From Saccharopolyspora shandongensis (GTDB taxonomy: Bacteria; Actinomycetota; Actinomycetes; Mycobacteriales; Pseudonocardiaceae): a stretch of DNA of 64,000 nucleotides. Numbering within the stretch: the stretch's first letter is position 1; every line of letters begins with the position of its first letter. Positions 18,702-28,737 of this stretch are shown here, piece after piece. The position numbers and the translations under genes were made by a program. The notes beneath the pieces were generated by a model that worked only from the letters and a program-made list of their open reading frames with translations, made no database searches and was not told the DNA's origin. The DNA lies in assembly GCF_900106995.1 (NCBI RefSeq), contig NZ_FNOK01000047.1, forward strand, positions 1-64,000. The letters run 5' to 3'.

Positions 18702-19553
18702 GTGACTGATCCCAGGGGGCCGCTGGAACGACTGCTCGACACCGGGCAGGAGCCGCCACCGGAACTCGTCGACGTCAACACCGAGGAAGTCTCGATCGCG
18801 CGGGTCTACGACTACTGCCTCGGCGGCAAGGACAACTTCGCGGTGGACCGCGCGGCGTGCGCGGCCATGATGGAAGTGGTCCCGGAGACGCCGCTGCTGG
18901 CGCAGGCCAACCGCTGCTTCCTCCGCCAGGCCGTCACGTACCTGGTGGCCGAGGCGGGCATCCGGCAGATCGTGGACATCGGCTCGGGCCTGCCCACCGC
19001 GGGCAACGTGCACGAAGTAGCGCAGGAGATCGCGCCCGAGACCCGCGTGCTCTACGTCGACAACGACCCGATCGTGCTCGCCCACGGCCGGGCGCTGCTG
19101 GCGAACGAAACCACCACCACGGTGATCAACGCGGACCTGCGCCACCCGGACATGATCTTCGAGCACCCCGAGGCGGAACGGCTGATCGACGCCACCGAGC
19201 CGTTCGCGGTGCTGCTGGGCGGAATCCTCATGCACCTCGAGGACGAGGAAGACCCGGAGGGCGTCGCGGCCAGCATCCGCGACCGGCTGCCCAGCGGCGG
19301 CTACCTGCTGGTGTCGAACACCTGCGACACCGGCGAGGCGCGCGCCCAGGAACTGGGCCGCGTGTTCGCCGAGAGCGGCATGGGAACCCGCTGCTTCCGC
19401 ACCTGGGACGAGCAGATCCGCTACTTCGACGGCCTCGAACTGATCGAACCGGGCCTCGTGCCGAACAACCGGTGGCGCCCCGGCGACGACGTCCCAGACC
19501 CGCAGAACCCGGCGCACGCGATGCACATCGGCGGCCTCGCCCGCAAAGCCTGA
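18702..19553 (+). CDS. SAM-dependent methyltransferase (PF04672/DUF574)
   Basis: A 283-residue class I methyltransferase of the actinobacterial PF04672 family. Hallmarks are IARVYDYCLGGKDNFAVDR near the N-terminus, the SAM motif IVDIGSGLPTAGNVHEVA, RVLYVDNDPIVLAHGRALL and NADLRHPD. These proteins are abundant in actinomycetes; substrates are unknown. It starts at GTG 18702 behind a purine-rich site. It is followed by a cluster of palindromic repeats. Confidence 0.85.
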   Translation: MTDPRGPLERLLDTGQEPPPELVDVNTEEVSIARVYDYCLGGKDNFAVDRAACAAMMEVVPETPLLAQANRCFLRQAVTYLVAEAGIRQIVDIGSGLPTAGNVHEVAQEIAPETRVLYVDNDPIVLAHGRALLANETTTTVINADLRHPDMIFEHPEAERLIDATEPFAVLLGGILMHLEDEEDPEGVAASIRDRLPSGGYLLVSNTCDTGEARAQELGRVFAESGMGTRCFRTWDEQIRYFDGLELIEPGLVPNNRWRPGDDVPDPQNPAHAMHIGGLARKA

Positions 19554-19577
19554 TCACCAGACTCATCCGGCCATGGC

Positions 19578-19662
19578 GCGATCTCTCGCGAGATTGCGTG
19601 GCGATTTCGCGCGAAACCAGTGCTCCGCGTGAGGGCGAGACGGCGATTTCGCGCGAAATCGC
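19578..19662. repeat. Cluster of three GCGATTTCGC-type palindromes
   Basis: A 20-bp perfect palindrome, GCGATTTCGCGCGAAATCGC, lies at 19643-19662. A second partial copy (GCGATTTCGCGCGAAACC) is at 19601-19618 and a diverged copy (GCGATCTCTCGCGAGATTGC) at 19578-19597. They follow the methyltransferase gene, where hairpins could end transcription. The same palindrome, split by a 10-kb element, is found at 40057-40068 and 50111-50223. Confidence 0.85.
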
Positions 19663-19743
19663 ATCGGCGTCAGACGGCGGGCACCTTCGGGATGAGCCGG
19701 GCGTAGCCATTCTGGAATGGCCTCTGAAACTGGACACCGCCCG
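19663..19743. repeat. Dispersed intergenic repeat, copy 1
   Basis: The sequence right after the perfect palindrome (GCGTCAGACGGCGGGCACC, then GTAGCCATTCTGGAATGGCC) is recognisably related to 50224-50290 just outside the right end of the integrated element (GTGTCAGGCACCGGGC, then GAGCCATTCTGGAACGCC). Both copies follow a palindrome at the same distance, so palindrome and tail form one repeat unit. Confidence 0.6.
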
Positions 19744-19893
19744 AGCGTCGTTAGGCCGTCCGCGCCGGCCCGAGTTCGACCTGAATCGCCTACGTGCCAT
19801 GGGAATCGTGCGCGTTCGGCGATGACCGGACGCCTCTTCCGAAGACCGCACTCAAGCTCCTCCGTCGAGTGGTGCGCGTCACCATCAAAGTTC

Positions 19894-19909
19894 CAGAGCG
19901 CGTGCTCTG
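19894..19909. promoter_or_regulatory. Putative TetR operator
   Basis: CAGAGCGCGTGCTCTG is a near-perfect 16-bp palindrome lying 14 bp before the GTG start of the tetR gene, where it would overlap the promoter. Autoregulation of the tetR-hydratase operon is the natural reading. Confidence 0.5.
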
Positions 19910-19922
19910 TTATGTTGGCGGC

Positions 19923-20597
19923 GTGCCCCGCCCACGCACGCATGACCTGGACCGACTGCTCGACACCGCGGAACGGCTCATCGCCGACGGTGGCCCCGAG
20001 CGGCTCACGATTCGGCGGCTCGCCACCGAATCCGGGGTGTCCAACGGCGCGATCTACCACGCCTTCGGCTCGCTCGCGACGCTGCGGGGCAGGCTGTGGC
20101 TGCGCGCCGCGACCGAATTCCTCGAGCTGCAGAAGGAACTCGTCGACGAGGCTCTCGGCGAGCTGCCCGGCCTGGACGCGGCGGTGAACGCGGTTGCCGC
20201 CGCAGCCGACACCCCGGCGGCGTTCGCGAACCGGCGGCCGGCCGCAGCCCGGATGCTGATGACCGTGCGCCGGGACCAGCTGCTCGGTCCGGAGCTCCCG
20301 ACGGAACTCGCCGACGAGCTCATCGGCCTCGACCGGCGCCTGGTGTCGCTGATGCGCCGTCTCGCGCAAGCGCTCTGGAACCGGCGCGACGGCGCCGGCG
20401 TCGACGTGATCACCACCTGCGTGGTCGACCTGCCGACCGCGCTGTTCCGCCGGGAGTTGACCGCTCCCACCACGGACGGCACCACCCAGATCAGTGCCGA
20501 CGCGCGACGCCGCCTCGACGCGGCCGTCCGCGCGGTCCTCGCCTTCCCGCCGCCCGACCGGCGCGAAAGACCACGCACATCCTCCGGAAGGGACTGA
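19923..20597 (+). CDS. TetR family transcriptional regulator
   Basis: A 224-residue TetR protein. The HTH is LDRLLDTAERLIADGG with IRRLATESGVSNGAIYHAFG (residues about 5-50), followed by an all-helical ligand domain. I start at the GTG at 19923, directly before the HTH. A palindrome sits just upstream. The stop is 2 bp from the enoyl-CoA hydratase start, so the two genes form an operon, suggesting an acyl-CoA-responsive repressor. Confidence 0.85.
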   Translation: MPRPRTHDLDRLLDTAERLIADGGPERLTIRRLATESGVSNGAIYHAFGSLATLRGRLWLRAATEFLELQKELVDEALGELPGLDAAVNAVAAAADTPAAFANRRPAAARMLMTVRRDQLLGPELPTELADELIGLDRRLVSLMRRLAQALWNRRDGAGVDVITTCVVDLPTALFRRELTAPTTDGTTQISADARRRLDAAVRAVLAFPPPDRRERPRTSSGRD

Positions 20598-20599
20598 CC

Positions 20600-21262
20600 A
20601 TGCCCGAGCTTCGCGAAGCGGACGACGTCTACATCCTCGACCTCGGCGACGACGAGAACCGCTTCTCCCCGGACTGGCTGAAGACGGTGCACTCGCTGCT
20701 GGACACCGTCGTCGACGCCCCATCCCCCGGTGCCCTTGTGACCACCGGGCAAGGCAAGTTCTACTCGAACGGGCTCGACCTGGACTGGCTGCTGAACAAC
20801 TACGACCAGCTCGACTCCTACCGCACGGAGATCCACGAACTGCTGGCCCGCGTGCTGACCCTGCCGGTGCCCACCGTCGCCGCGATCAACGGCCACGCCT
20901 TCGGCGCCGGGGCGATGCTGGCCCTGGCGCACGACTTCCGGGTCATGCGCGCCGACCGCGGCTACTTCTGCTTCCCCGAGGCCGACATCAACATCCCGTT
21001 CACACCGGGGATGGCCGCGCTCATCCAGGGCAAGATCACCCCGGCCGCGGCTATCGCGTCGATGACGACCGGCCGGCGCTTCGGCGGAGACCAGGCCCGC
21101 GACCTCGGCCTGGTCGACGAGACCGCGCCCGAGGCCGACGTCGTCCGCAACGCCGCGGAGATCGTCCGCCCGCTGGCGGGCAAGGACCAGGCCACCCTGA
21201 GCGCCATCAAGTCCACGATGTTCGCCACCGCGGTCGCCGCCCTGCGCGCGCCCGCGCAGTAG
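20600..21262 (+). CDS. Enoyl-CoA hydratase/isomerase family protein
   Basis: A 220-residue crotonase-fold protein. The CoA/oxyanion region is GKFYSNGLDLDWL, and AINGHAFGAGAMLALAHDFRVM carries the second oxyanion Gly pair; FCFPEADINIPFTPGM follows. The overall pattern is closest to short delta3-delta2-enoyl-CoA isomerase-like members. GGAAGGGACTGACC precedes the ATG at 20600. It is co-transcribed with the tetR gene. It probably acts in beta-oxidation of an unusual fatty acid; hydratase versus isomerase is not settled. Confidence 0.8.
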   Translation: MPELREADDVYILDLGDDENRFSPDWLKTVHSLLDTVVDAPSPGALVTTGQGKFYSNGLDLDWLLNNYDQLDSYRTEIHELLARVLTLPVPTVAAINGHAFGAGAMLALAHDFRVMRADRGYFCFPEADINIPFTPGMAALIQGKITPAAAIASMTTGRRFGGDQARDLGLVDETAPEADVVRNAAEIVRPLAGKDQATLSAIKSTMFATAVAALRAPAQ

Positions 21263-21284
21263 CGGCGACGACCCCGACGAAGCC

Positions 21285-21809
21285 ATGACCGGATTCGACG
21301 TCGTCTTCATCAACGGAACCGTCGGCGCGGGCAAATCCACCCTCGCCGAGGCGATCGGCGAGCTGGAGGTGCGGGCGGGCCAGCCCCACGCGGTGCTCGA
21401 CCTCGACCACGTCCGCCGATGCTGGCCGAGTCCCGCCGACGACCCGTTCAACCACGCGCTCGAACTGCGGAACCTGCGCGACCTGGCAGCCAACTACAGG
21501 CAGGCCGGCGCGCGGCACCTGATCGTCGCGGGAGTGATCGAGGAACGCCCGGCCGTCGCCCGTTACCAGGAGGCGCTGGGTTCGACCGCGATCTTGCTGG
21601 TCCGGCTCGTCGTCGAACCGGCCATCGCCCGCGGCCGCCTCCAGCGGCGGCACGCCGACGACGAGCCCGGCCTGCGCTGGCACCTGGATCGCACGACCGA
21701 GCTCGCCGGGATCATCGACGCCGCCGGGCTCGACGATCTCGTCCTCGACTCCTCGCACGAGCCGCCGGCGGTCCTCGCCGAGAAGGTCCGGACCGCCGCC
21801 TGCTGGTGA
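21285..21809 (+). CDS. P-loop kinase-like protein
   Basis: A 174-residue P-loop NTPase. Walker A is INGTVGAGKSTLAEA at residues 9-23, followed by LDLDHVRRCWPSP, resembling small-molecule kinases of the adenylylsulfate/gluconate kinase type. A basic LRWHLDRTTE region could be the lid. The substrate is unknown. It lies 22 bp after the enoyl-CoA hydratase gene on the same strand. Confidence 0.75.
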   Translation: MTGFDVVFINGTVGAGKSTLAEAIGELEVRAGQPHAVLDLDHVRRCWPSPADDPFNHALELRNLRDLAANYRQAGARHLIVAGVIEERPAVARYQEALGSTAILLVRLVVEPAIARGRLQRRHADDEPGLRWHLDRTTELAGIIDAAGLDDLVLDSSHEPPAVLAEKVRTAACW

Positions 21810-21820
21810 TTCCCCGGCGG

Positions 21821-23464
<1,644 letters not shown>

Positions 23465-23695
23465 GCGAGAAACCTCGTGGTGATGCGGGCGTGCCTGGAG
23501 GCGCCCGGTGGCGAAGAAACGGGACGACAAGACCGCCACACGGCGGCTGCGCTCCCGCGCGCCTACCGGCGGCCGATCACGTCCGGGCATCACCCGGAGA
23601 TGTCGTCGTCACCAACCACGTCTGGTCTCCCCTGCTCCGATCGGAGTCACCGTAGCAAACGGCGTCCGGCCCGCTCGAATGGTTTTCCGGCGGCC
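23465..23695 (-). promoter_or_regulatory. Possible regulatory leader of the ABC-F gene
   Basis: This 231-bp stretch lies upstream of the ABC-F start on the minus strand. An in-frame open extension (containing VAVLSSRFFATG) runs through it without a stop. Many ABC-F genes are controlled by ribosome stalling in a leader, so the extension could be a leader peptide or an alternative N-terminus. I cannot identify an antiterminator structure by eye. Confidence 0.3.
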
Positions 23696-24202
23696 TCAGC
23701 AGTGCTCGGCCAGCCACCCGGTCGTGAACTCGTGCTCGGACTCGAGCAGGCCGCGCACCTCCCCGGCGAAGAGGCCCTCCAGCTTGCCGCCGAGCAGCGG
23801 GATGGCCACCTTCACCTCGCCCTCGACGACGAACTCGCAGGCCGCACCCGCAGGCAGGGCGCGCAGCCGCTGCACCGCCGTGATCGCACGCGGCATCGCC
23901 AGGGCGCCCGCCGTCACCTCGCCCGCGAAGCTGCCGTCGGCCTCGCGCCGCCACTCCTCGGCGCGGTCGATCGCGAGATCACCGCCGACGACGGCGCGGG
24001 CGATCGCCGGGACCGCTTCGGCGCGCACGCCCTGCCGGATCCGGAACCGCGCACCGGACTCGGTCGCCTCGTGCTCCAGCAGTTCGTTGTCGCCGCCGAC
24101 CACGCGCAGCCGCTCGCGGAGGTGGTCGGGGTCGATCAGCACGGCGAACACCCGGGCGGCGGGCCACTCGTAGGTGCTCCGGTACTCGATGCGGCGGGTC
24201 AT
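23696..24202 (-). CDS. DUF2505 domain-containing protein (START/SRPBCC-like)
   Basis: A 168-residue protein matching the DUF2505 pattern. It opens with IEYRSTYEWPAARVFAVLID, then LEHEATESGARFRIRQGVRA, and ends with LEGLFAGEVRGLLESEHEFT followed by TGWLAEH. This actinobacterial family is related to the SRPBCC ligand-binding fold; its function is unknown. I start at ATG 24202, at the domain edge. The frame is open well upstream but without resemblance. Confidence 0.75.
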   Translation of the reverse strand: MTRRIEYRSTYEWPAARVFAVLIDPDHLRERLRVVGGDNELLEHEATESGARFRIRQGVRAEAVPAIARAVVGGDLAIDRAEEWRREADGSFAGEVTAGALAMPRAITAVQRLRALPAGAACEFVVEGEVKVAIPLLGGKLEGLFAGEVRGLLESEHEFTTGWLAEHC

Positions 24203-24429
24203 GCAGGGGAGGTTACTGCCGATTTCGCGTCGCCGCGGTGATGATCCGGTGTCGCGCGAGCGACCGGCACGCGTCGACTCCGGGACGGGGTGTCCTCTGA
24301 GGACGTTCCGGGCCCTGCGCGCGGCTGTCCAACGTGAGCAGTTCGCAGGAGTTCGGTTAATTCGGTGGCACCGCTGGGGAAAACCCGCGATCATTGCCGG
24401 GTCAAGCCGACCGGAAGTCAGGAAGAAAG

Positions 24430-25620
24430 ATGTACGCGGCAGTCGAAGGCGCAAGGGTACCGATCCGGATGTGGGCCGACCCGCAGTCCGTGGAAGACGC
24501 CGCCATGCGGCAGTTGCACAACGTCGCCAACCTGCCGTGGGTGCACGGCCTCGCCGTGATGCCGGACGTGCACTACGGCAAGGGCGCCACCGTCGGCAGC
24601 GTGATCGCCATGCGCAACGCCGTGTCCCCTGCCGCGGTCGGCGTCGACATCGGCTGCGGGATGAGCGCGGTGCGCACGTCCCTGACGGCCGCCGACCTGC
24701 CGGACGACCTCGGCGTCCTGCGGCGGCGGATCGAATCGGCCGTGCCGGTCGGCTTCGCCATGCACCGCACGCCGGTGAACCCGGCGCGCGTGCCGGGCAC
24801 CGGCGGGTGGCAGGATTTCTGGTCCGCCTTCGGCGACCTGCACCCGGGCGTGCAGGGCCTCCAGGACCGGGCGCGGGCGCAGATCGGCAGCCTCGGCGGC
24901 GGCAACCACTTCATCGAGGTCTGCCTCGAGCAGGGCGGGCCGGATGCCGACCGGGTGTGGCTGATGCTGCACTCCGGTTCCCGCGGCATCGGCAACGAGC
25001 TGGCGAAGCGGCACATCGACATTGCCCGGCGCCTCCCGCACAACGCGGACCTGCCGGACCCGGACCTCGCGGTGTTCGTCGCGGGCACCCCGGAGATGCA
25101 GGCGTACCGCCGGGACCTGTTCTGGGCGCAGGACTACGCGGCCCGCAACCGGGCCACGATGCTGGCGCTGGTGCAGCTCGCGGTGGCGGACACGGTGCCG
25201 GGCACCAGGTTCGACACGCCGATCTCCTGCCACCACAACTACGTGGCGGAGGAGCACTACGACGGCGTCGAGCTGCTGGTCACGCGCAAGGGCGCGATCC
25301 GGGCGGGCGCGGGTGATCTCGGCATCATCCCGGGCAGCATGGGCACCGGGTCCTACATCGTGCGAGGCCTCGGCAACGAGCGGTCGTTCGAGTCGGCCTC
25401 ACACGGCGCGGGCCGGCGGATGTCGCGGACCAAGGCCCGCAAGACCTTCACCGCCGCGGACCTGGAGGCGCAGACCGCGGGCGTGGAATGCCGCAAGGAC
25501 GACGGCGTGGTGGACGAGATCCCGGCCGCCTACAAGGACATCGAGTCGGTGGTCGCCGCGCAGACCGACCTGGTGGAGGTGGTCACCCACCTGAAGCAGG
25601 TCGTGTGCGTCAAGGGGTGA
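24430..25620 (+). CDS. rtcB: RtcB family RNA-splicing ligase
   Basis: A 396-residue RtcB ligase, which joins RNA ends with 2',3'-cyclic phosphate or 3'-phosphate to 5'-OH ends using GTP and manganese. The metal site is complete: MPDVHYGKGATVGS, GVDIGCGMSAV, GGGNHFIE, HSGSRGIGNELAK, HHNYVAEEHY. The guanylylated His is in SASHGAGRRMSR. The ribosome site GGAAGAAAG precedes ATG 24430. No archease or rtcA gene is adjacent. It probably serves RNA repair. Confidence 0.93.
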   Translation: MYAAVEGARVPIRMWADPQSVEDAAMRQLHNVANLPWVHGLAVMPDVHYGKGATVGSVIAMRNAVSPAAVGVDIGCGMSAVRTSLTAADLPDDLGVLRRRIESAVPVGFAMHRTPVNPARVPGTGGWQDFWSAFGDLHPGVQGLQDRARAQIGSLGGGNHFIEVCLEQGGPDADRVWLMLHSGSRGIGNELAKRHIDIARRLPHNADLPDPDLAVFVAGTPEMQAYRRDLFWAQDYAARNRATMLALVQLAVADTVPGTRFDTPISCHHNYVAEEHYDGVELLVTRKGAIRAGAGDLGIIPGSMGTGSYIVRGLGNERSFESASHGAGRRMSRTKARKTFTAADLEAQTAGVECRKDDGVVDEIPAAYKDIESVVAAQTDLVEVVTHLKQVVCVKG

Positions 25621-25740
25621 AACGACCGGGTGCCTCGGCGTCGCCGAGGCACCCGGCGTCCCCGAATCCGCTGGTGAACCGGGCGGTGGCCCGGATTCCG
25701 CCGAGTGGCCCGGGCGGCGGCGGGCTGGTCTGATCGTGTG

Positions 25741-27045
25741 ATGGACGTGGCTGCGAATCCGGGCGTTGCGACCCGGTGGGACTGGCGTTCGGTGCTCTGC
25801 TGGGCGTTGTGGGGCTCGGGCTCGGCGGCGTTCAACACCGTGATCCTCACGTTCGTGTTCACCGTGTACCTGACCGGCTCGGTGGCCGACGACCCGCGAA
25901 GCGGCTCGGCGGCGCTCGGTGTCACGCTCACGATCGCCGGAGCGTGCATCGCGCTGGTGGCGCCGGTGACCGGGCTGCGAAGCGACGCTGGCGGGCGTCG
26001 CAAGAGGTGGCTGGCGGCGCACACCGCGCTCGTGGTGGCCTGCACCGCGGCGTTGTTCTTCGTCCAGGACGACTCGGCGTACCTGTTGCTCGGCCTGGTC
26101 CTGGTCGCCGCGGGCAGCGTTTTCGTGGAGTTCGCGGGCGTGAACTACAACGCGCTGCTGCTCCAGGTCTCGACGCCGGCGACGATCGGCCGGGTCTCCG
26201 GTTTCGGCTGGGCGATGGGCTATTTCGGCGGGCTGATCGCGCTGGCGGTCGTGCTGTTCGGCTTCGTGCAGCCCGAGGTCGGGCTGTTCGGCGTGACCTC
26301 GCAGGACGGGCTGAACATCCGTGCCGTGGCGCTGTTCGCGGCCGCGTGGTTCGCGGTGTTCGCGCTGCCGGTGCTCCTCGTCGTCCCGGAAGCACCCGCC
26401 CCCGCGAGCCGGATGCACCGGTCGTTCCTGGGCAGTTACCGGGAGCTGGGCCGGCGGATCGCGCGGATGTGGCGCAGCGACCGGCAGACGCTGGGTTTCC
26501 TGATTGCCAGCGCGCTCTACCGGGACGGCCTGGCCGCGATCTTCACGTTCGGCGGCGTGATCGCCGCGGGCACCTTCGGCTTCAGCCCCGGCGAGGTCGT
26601 GGTATTCGCCATCGCGGCGAACCTCCTCGCCGGGGCCAGCGCGTTCCTCGGCGGTCGCGCGGACGACCGGTTCGGCCCGAAACCCGTCATCGTCACGGCG
26701 CTGTCCGGCCTGGTCGTGGTGGGATCGGCGCTGGTGGTGCTGCCCGGCGAACCCGCTTTCTGGGTGTGCGGGCTGCTGCTCGCGGCCTTCCTGGGGCCGA
26801 CCGAATCGGCCAGCCGGACCTTCCTCGCGCGCATCGCCACCCCCGGCCGCGAAGGCGAAGCGTTCGGCCTCTACGCCACGACCGGACGGGCCGTGAGCTT
26901 CCTCGGACCGCTGGCGTTCAGTGGCTTCATCGCGATCTTCGGCACTCAACGCGCGGGCATGGCCGGGATCGTCCTCATCCTGCTGATCGGACTACTGGCC
27001 ATGCTGCCGGTCCGGGCGCCCGGAGCCACCGCCGACCGGTCCTGA
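25741..27045 (+). CDS. MFS transporter, UMF1/Atg22-like (copy 1)
   Basis: A 434-residue transporter with about 12 TM segments. SWALWDWGSAAFNTVI-type wording at the N-terminus (here CWALWGSGSAAFNTVILTFV) and a late FGLYATTGRAVSFLGPLAF identify the UMF1/Atg22-like branch, often linked to efflux of amino acids or sugars. It starts at ATG 25741. A close paralogue lies at 38671-39999, and even the preceding bases (CTGGTCTGATCGTG) are shared, so the pair arose by duplication. Confidence 0.85.
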   Translation: MDVAANPGVATRWDWRSVLCWALWGSGSAAFNTVILTFVFTVYLTGSVADDPRSGSAALGVTLTIAGACIALVAPVTGLRSDAGGRRKRWLAAHTALVVACTAALFFVQDDSAYLLLGLVLVAAGSVFVEFAGVNYNALLLQVSTPATIGRVSGFGWAMGYFGGLIALAVVLFGFVQPEVGLFGVTSQDGLNIRAVALFAAAWFAVFALPVLLVVPEAPAPASRMHRSFLGSYRELGRRIARMWRSDRQTLGFLIASALYRDGLAAIFTFGGVIAAGTFGFSPGEVVVFAIAANLLAGASAFLGGRADDRFGPKPVIVTALSGLVVVGSALVVLPGEPAFWVCGLLLAAFLGPTESASRTFLARIATPGREGEAFGLYATTGRAVSFLGPLAFSGFIAIFGTQRAGMAGIVLILLIGLLAMLPVRAPGATADRS

Positions 27046-27057
27046 CGCGGAGACCGC

Positions 27058-27933
27058 TCACGGCTGGCCCTCGGCCAGGAATTCGGCGATGAGCCGGTGG
27101 AATTCGACGGGCCGGTCCAGCGGCAGCAGGTGCCCGGCACCGGATACCACCGCCGACCTGCCGCCCGGCGCCGCCGCGGCCGCCTGCCGGACCTCCCGAT
27201 CACCGACGAGAGCATCGTCCGATCCGCGCAACCACAGGCTCGGCACGGCAAGCCGCCCCAGCTCCGGCAGGTAGTCCAGCCGCATGCCGAAGGGCCCGTA
27301 GGCGAGGATCTGCCAGTCGTCGAGCGCCTTTTCGCGATGGCGGGCCTTGGCCTGCGCCTCGGCGCGGGCGAGTTCGACGATCCGGTCGAAATCCTCGGTG
27401 GCCGCACCGGCGGCGAGACCGCGCACCATCGACCGGCGGATCACGGTGGCGGAGTTGGCCAGGTAGCGGCTCGACGCGCTCAGCAGGCCGGGCGTCCGCA
27501 GCGCCAACCAGGTGGCGAGTTGCGCCGGGCGCCGGGCGCCGATCCCGCCGGGCGCCGAGAAGACCGCGCGGGCAACGCGTTCCGGGTGGTGCAGGCTGAA
27601 TCCGAGCGAGATGCCGCCGCCCATGGAATGCCCGACGAGGGAGACCCGTTCGATGCCCAGGTGGTCGAGCAGCTGATCCACGATGAGCTCGCACAACTCC
27701 TGGTCGACAGTCCGGTGCCACGGCCGGCTGCCGCCGTGCTTCGGCAGGTCGATCGCGTAGACGCGGTGCGTGCTGGCCAGCGCCGGGAGGACGCGATGCC
27801 AGAGCAGCTCGACGGTGTCGAGCATCGCTCCGTGCAGCAGCAGGACCGGTTCGCGTTCCTCGGAACCCGCGGCGTACAACCGCACCGGGCCGCCGGCGAG
27901 TTCGAGATCGGTGACGTTGGCGAAGCCGGTCAT
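27058..27933 (-). CDS. Alpha/beta hydrolase
   Basis: A 291-residue alpha/beta hydrolase. The oxyanion motif is LLLHGAMLDTVE, the nucleophile elbow is VGHSMGGGIS, the acid lies around LRGSDDALVGDREV and the catalytic His in SGAGHLLPLDRP. An esterase, lipase or C-C hydrolase role is possible. It starts at ATG 27933, whose ATGA overlaps the tetR stop, so translation is coupled. It converges on the MFS gene with a 12-bp gap. Control by the adjacent TetR is likely. Confidence 0.87.
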   Translation of the reverse strand: MTGFANVTDLELAGGPVRLYAAGSEEREPVLLLHGAMLDTVELLWHRVLPALASTHRVYAIDLPKHGGSRPWHRTVDQELCELIVDQLLDHLGIERVSLVGHSMGGGISLGFSLHHPERVARAVFSAPGGIGARRPAQLATWLALRTPGLLSASSRYLANSATVIRRSMVRGLAAGAATEDFDRIVELARAEAQAKARHREKALDDWQILAYGPFGMRLDYLPELGRLAVPSLWLRGSDDALVGDREVRQAAAAAPGGRSAVVSGAGHLLPLDRPVEFHRLIAEFLAEGQP

Positions 27934-28625
27934 GACTGTCCCTCCTGGACGGTGCCGAGCTGCTCGGTCAGGCGACCGAGGAACAGCAAGTGGGCCTCGG
28001 TCGCGGCGGGTTCTCCCGCTGCCGCGGATTCCGGCGGGCGTTCCAGGCCCCGCTCGACGAAGGTGATCACCACATCCACCGCCGCCGCGAGCTGATCGCG
28101 TGTCAGCGGCCCGAGCATGGAGTTCGCCGACAGCAGGCCGATGGTGAACGACGAGAGCGCGAGGGAAACCGCCTCGGGCCGGGCATCGGTCACCAGCGAT
28201 CCGGCCTCGTGGAGGGCTTCGACGTAGTCGGTGATCCAGGCGAAGCGCTGCCGGTACCGATCTCCGCCGACCGCGCGGGCGTGGGAGCCGAGAACGGCCT
28301 CGTCGTCGAGGAACGCGGCGGTCATCAGCGCGTCGTCGAGCAACGCCTCCAGCCCGAACCGGTAGACGGCGCTCAGGCCGACCGGCGCCGGTGCCGCGAC
28401 GACGCGTTGGCGCACCCGCTCGACGAGGCGACGCATGCACCGGGCGAGCAGGGCGTCCATCAGCTCGTGCTTGCCGTCGAACTCGCGGTAGATCGCACCC
28501 TTGCCGATCCCCGCTTGGCGCGCGATCCGCTCGACGCTCACGCCGTCGAAACCGTCGCGGAGCACCAGATCCTCGGCGGCGTCGAGGATCGCGCCCACGC
28601 GGTTGGGGATCAGTGGTCGCGGCAC
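27930..28625 (-). CDS. TetR family transcriptional regulator
   Basis: A 231-residue TetR repressor. The HTH is VGAILDAAEDLVLRDGF with VERIARQAGIGKGAIYREFD, and the rest is an all-helical ligand domain. It starts at GTG 28625. An inverted repeat upstream overlaps the probable promoter, suggesting autoregulation. It is translationally coupled to the downstream hydrolase through an ATGA overlap. Confidence 0.87.
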   Translation of the reverse strand: MPRPLIPNRVGAILDAAEDLVLRDGFDGVSVERIARQAGIGKGAIYREFDGKHELMDALLARCMRRLVERVRQRVVAAPAPVGLSAVYRFGLEALLDDALMTAAFLDDEAVLGSHARAVGGDRYRQRFAWITDYVEALHEAGSLVTDARPEAVSLALSSFTIGLLSANSMLGPLTRDQLAAAVDVVITFVERGLERPPESAAAGEPAATEAHLLFLGRLTEQLGTVQEGQS

Positions 28626-28643
28626 GGGGCCACCTCCAGCTCG

Positions 28644-28673
28644 TAGTGACCGAAAAATGCTATTCAGTCACTA
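28644..28673. promoter_or_regulatory. Putative TetR operator
   Basis: TAGTGAC (28644-28650) and GTCACTA (28667-28673) form a 7-bp inverted repeat with a 16-bp AT-rich spacer, placed between the divergent tetR and GNAT genes. A TAGCAT-like -10 box for tetR lies inside. It probably controls the tetR operon and perhaps the GNAT gene. Confidence 0.55.
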
Positions 28674-28737
28674 TAGCGCGTCGCACGGCGCGGTTATTGG
28701 CTTGCCTTCCGGCTCGCGAACGCGAAAGGGTTGCCGC

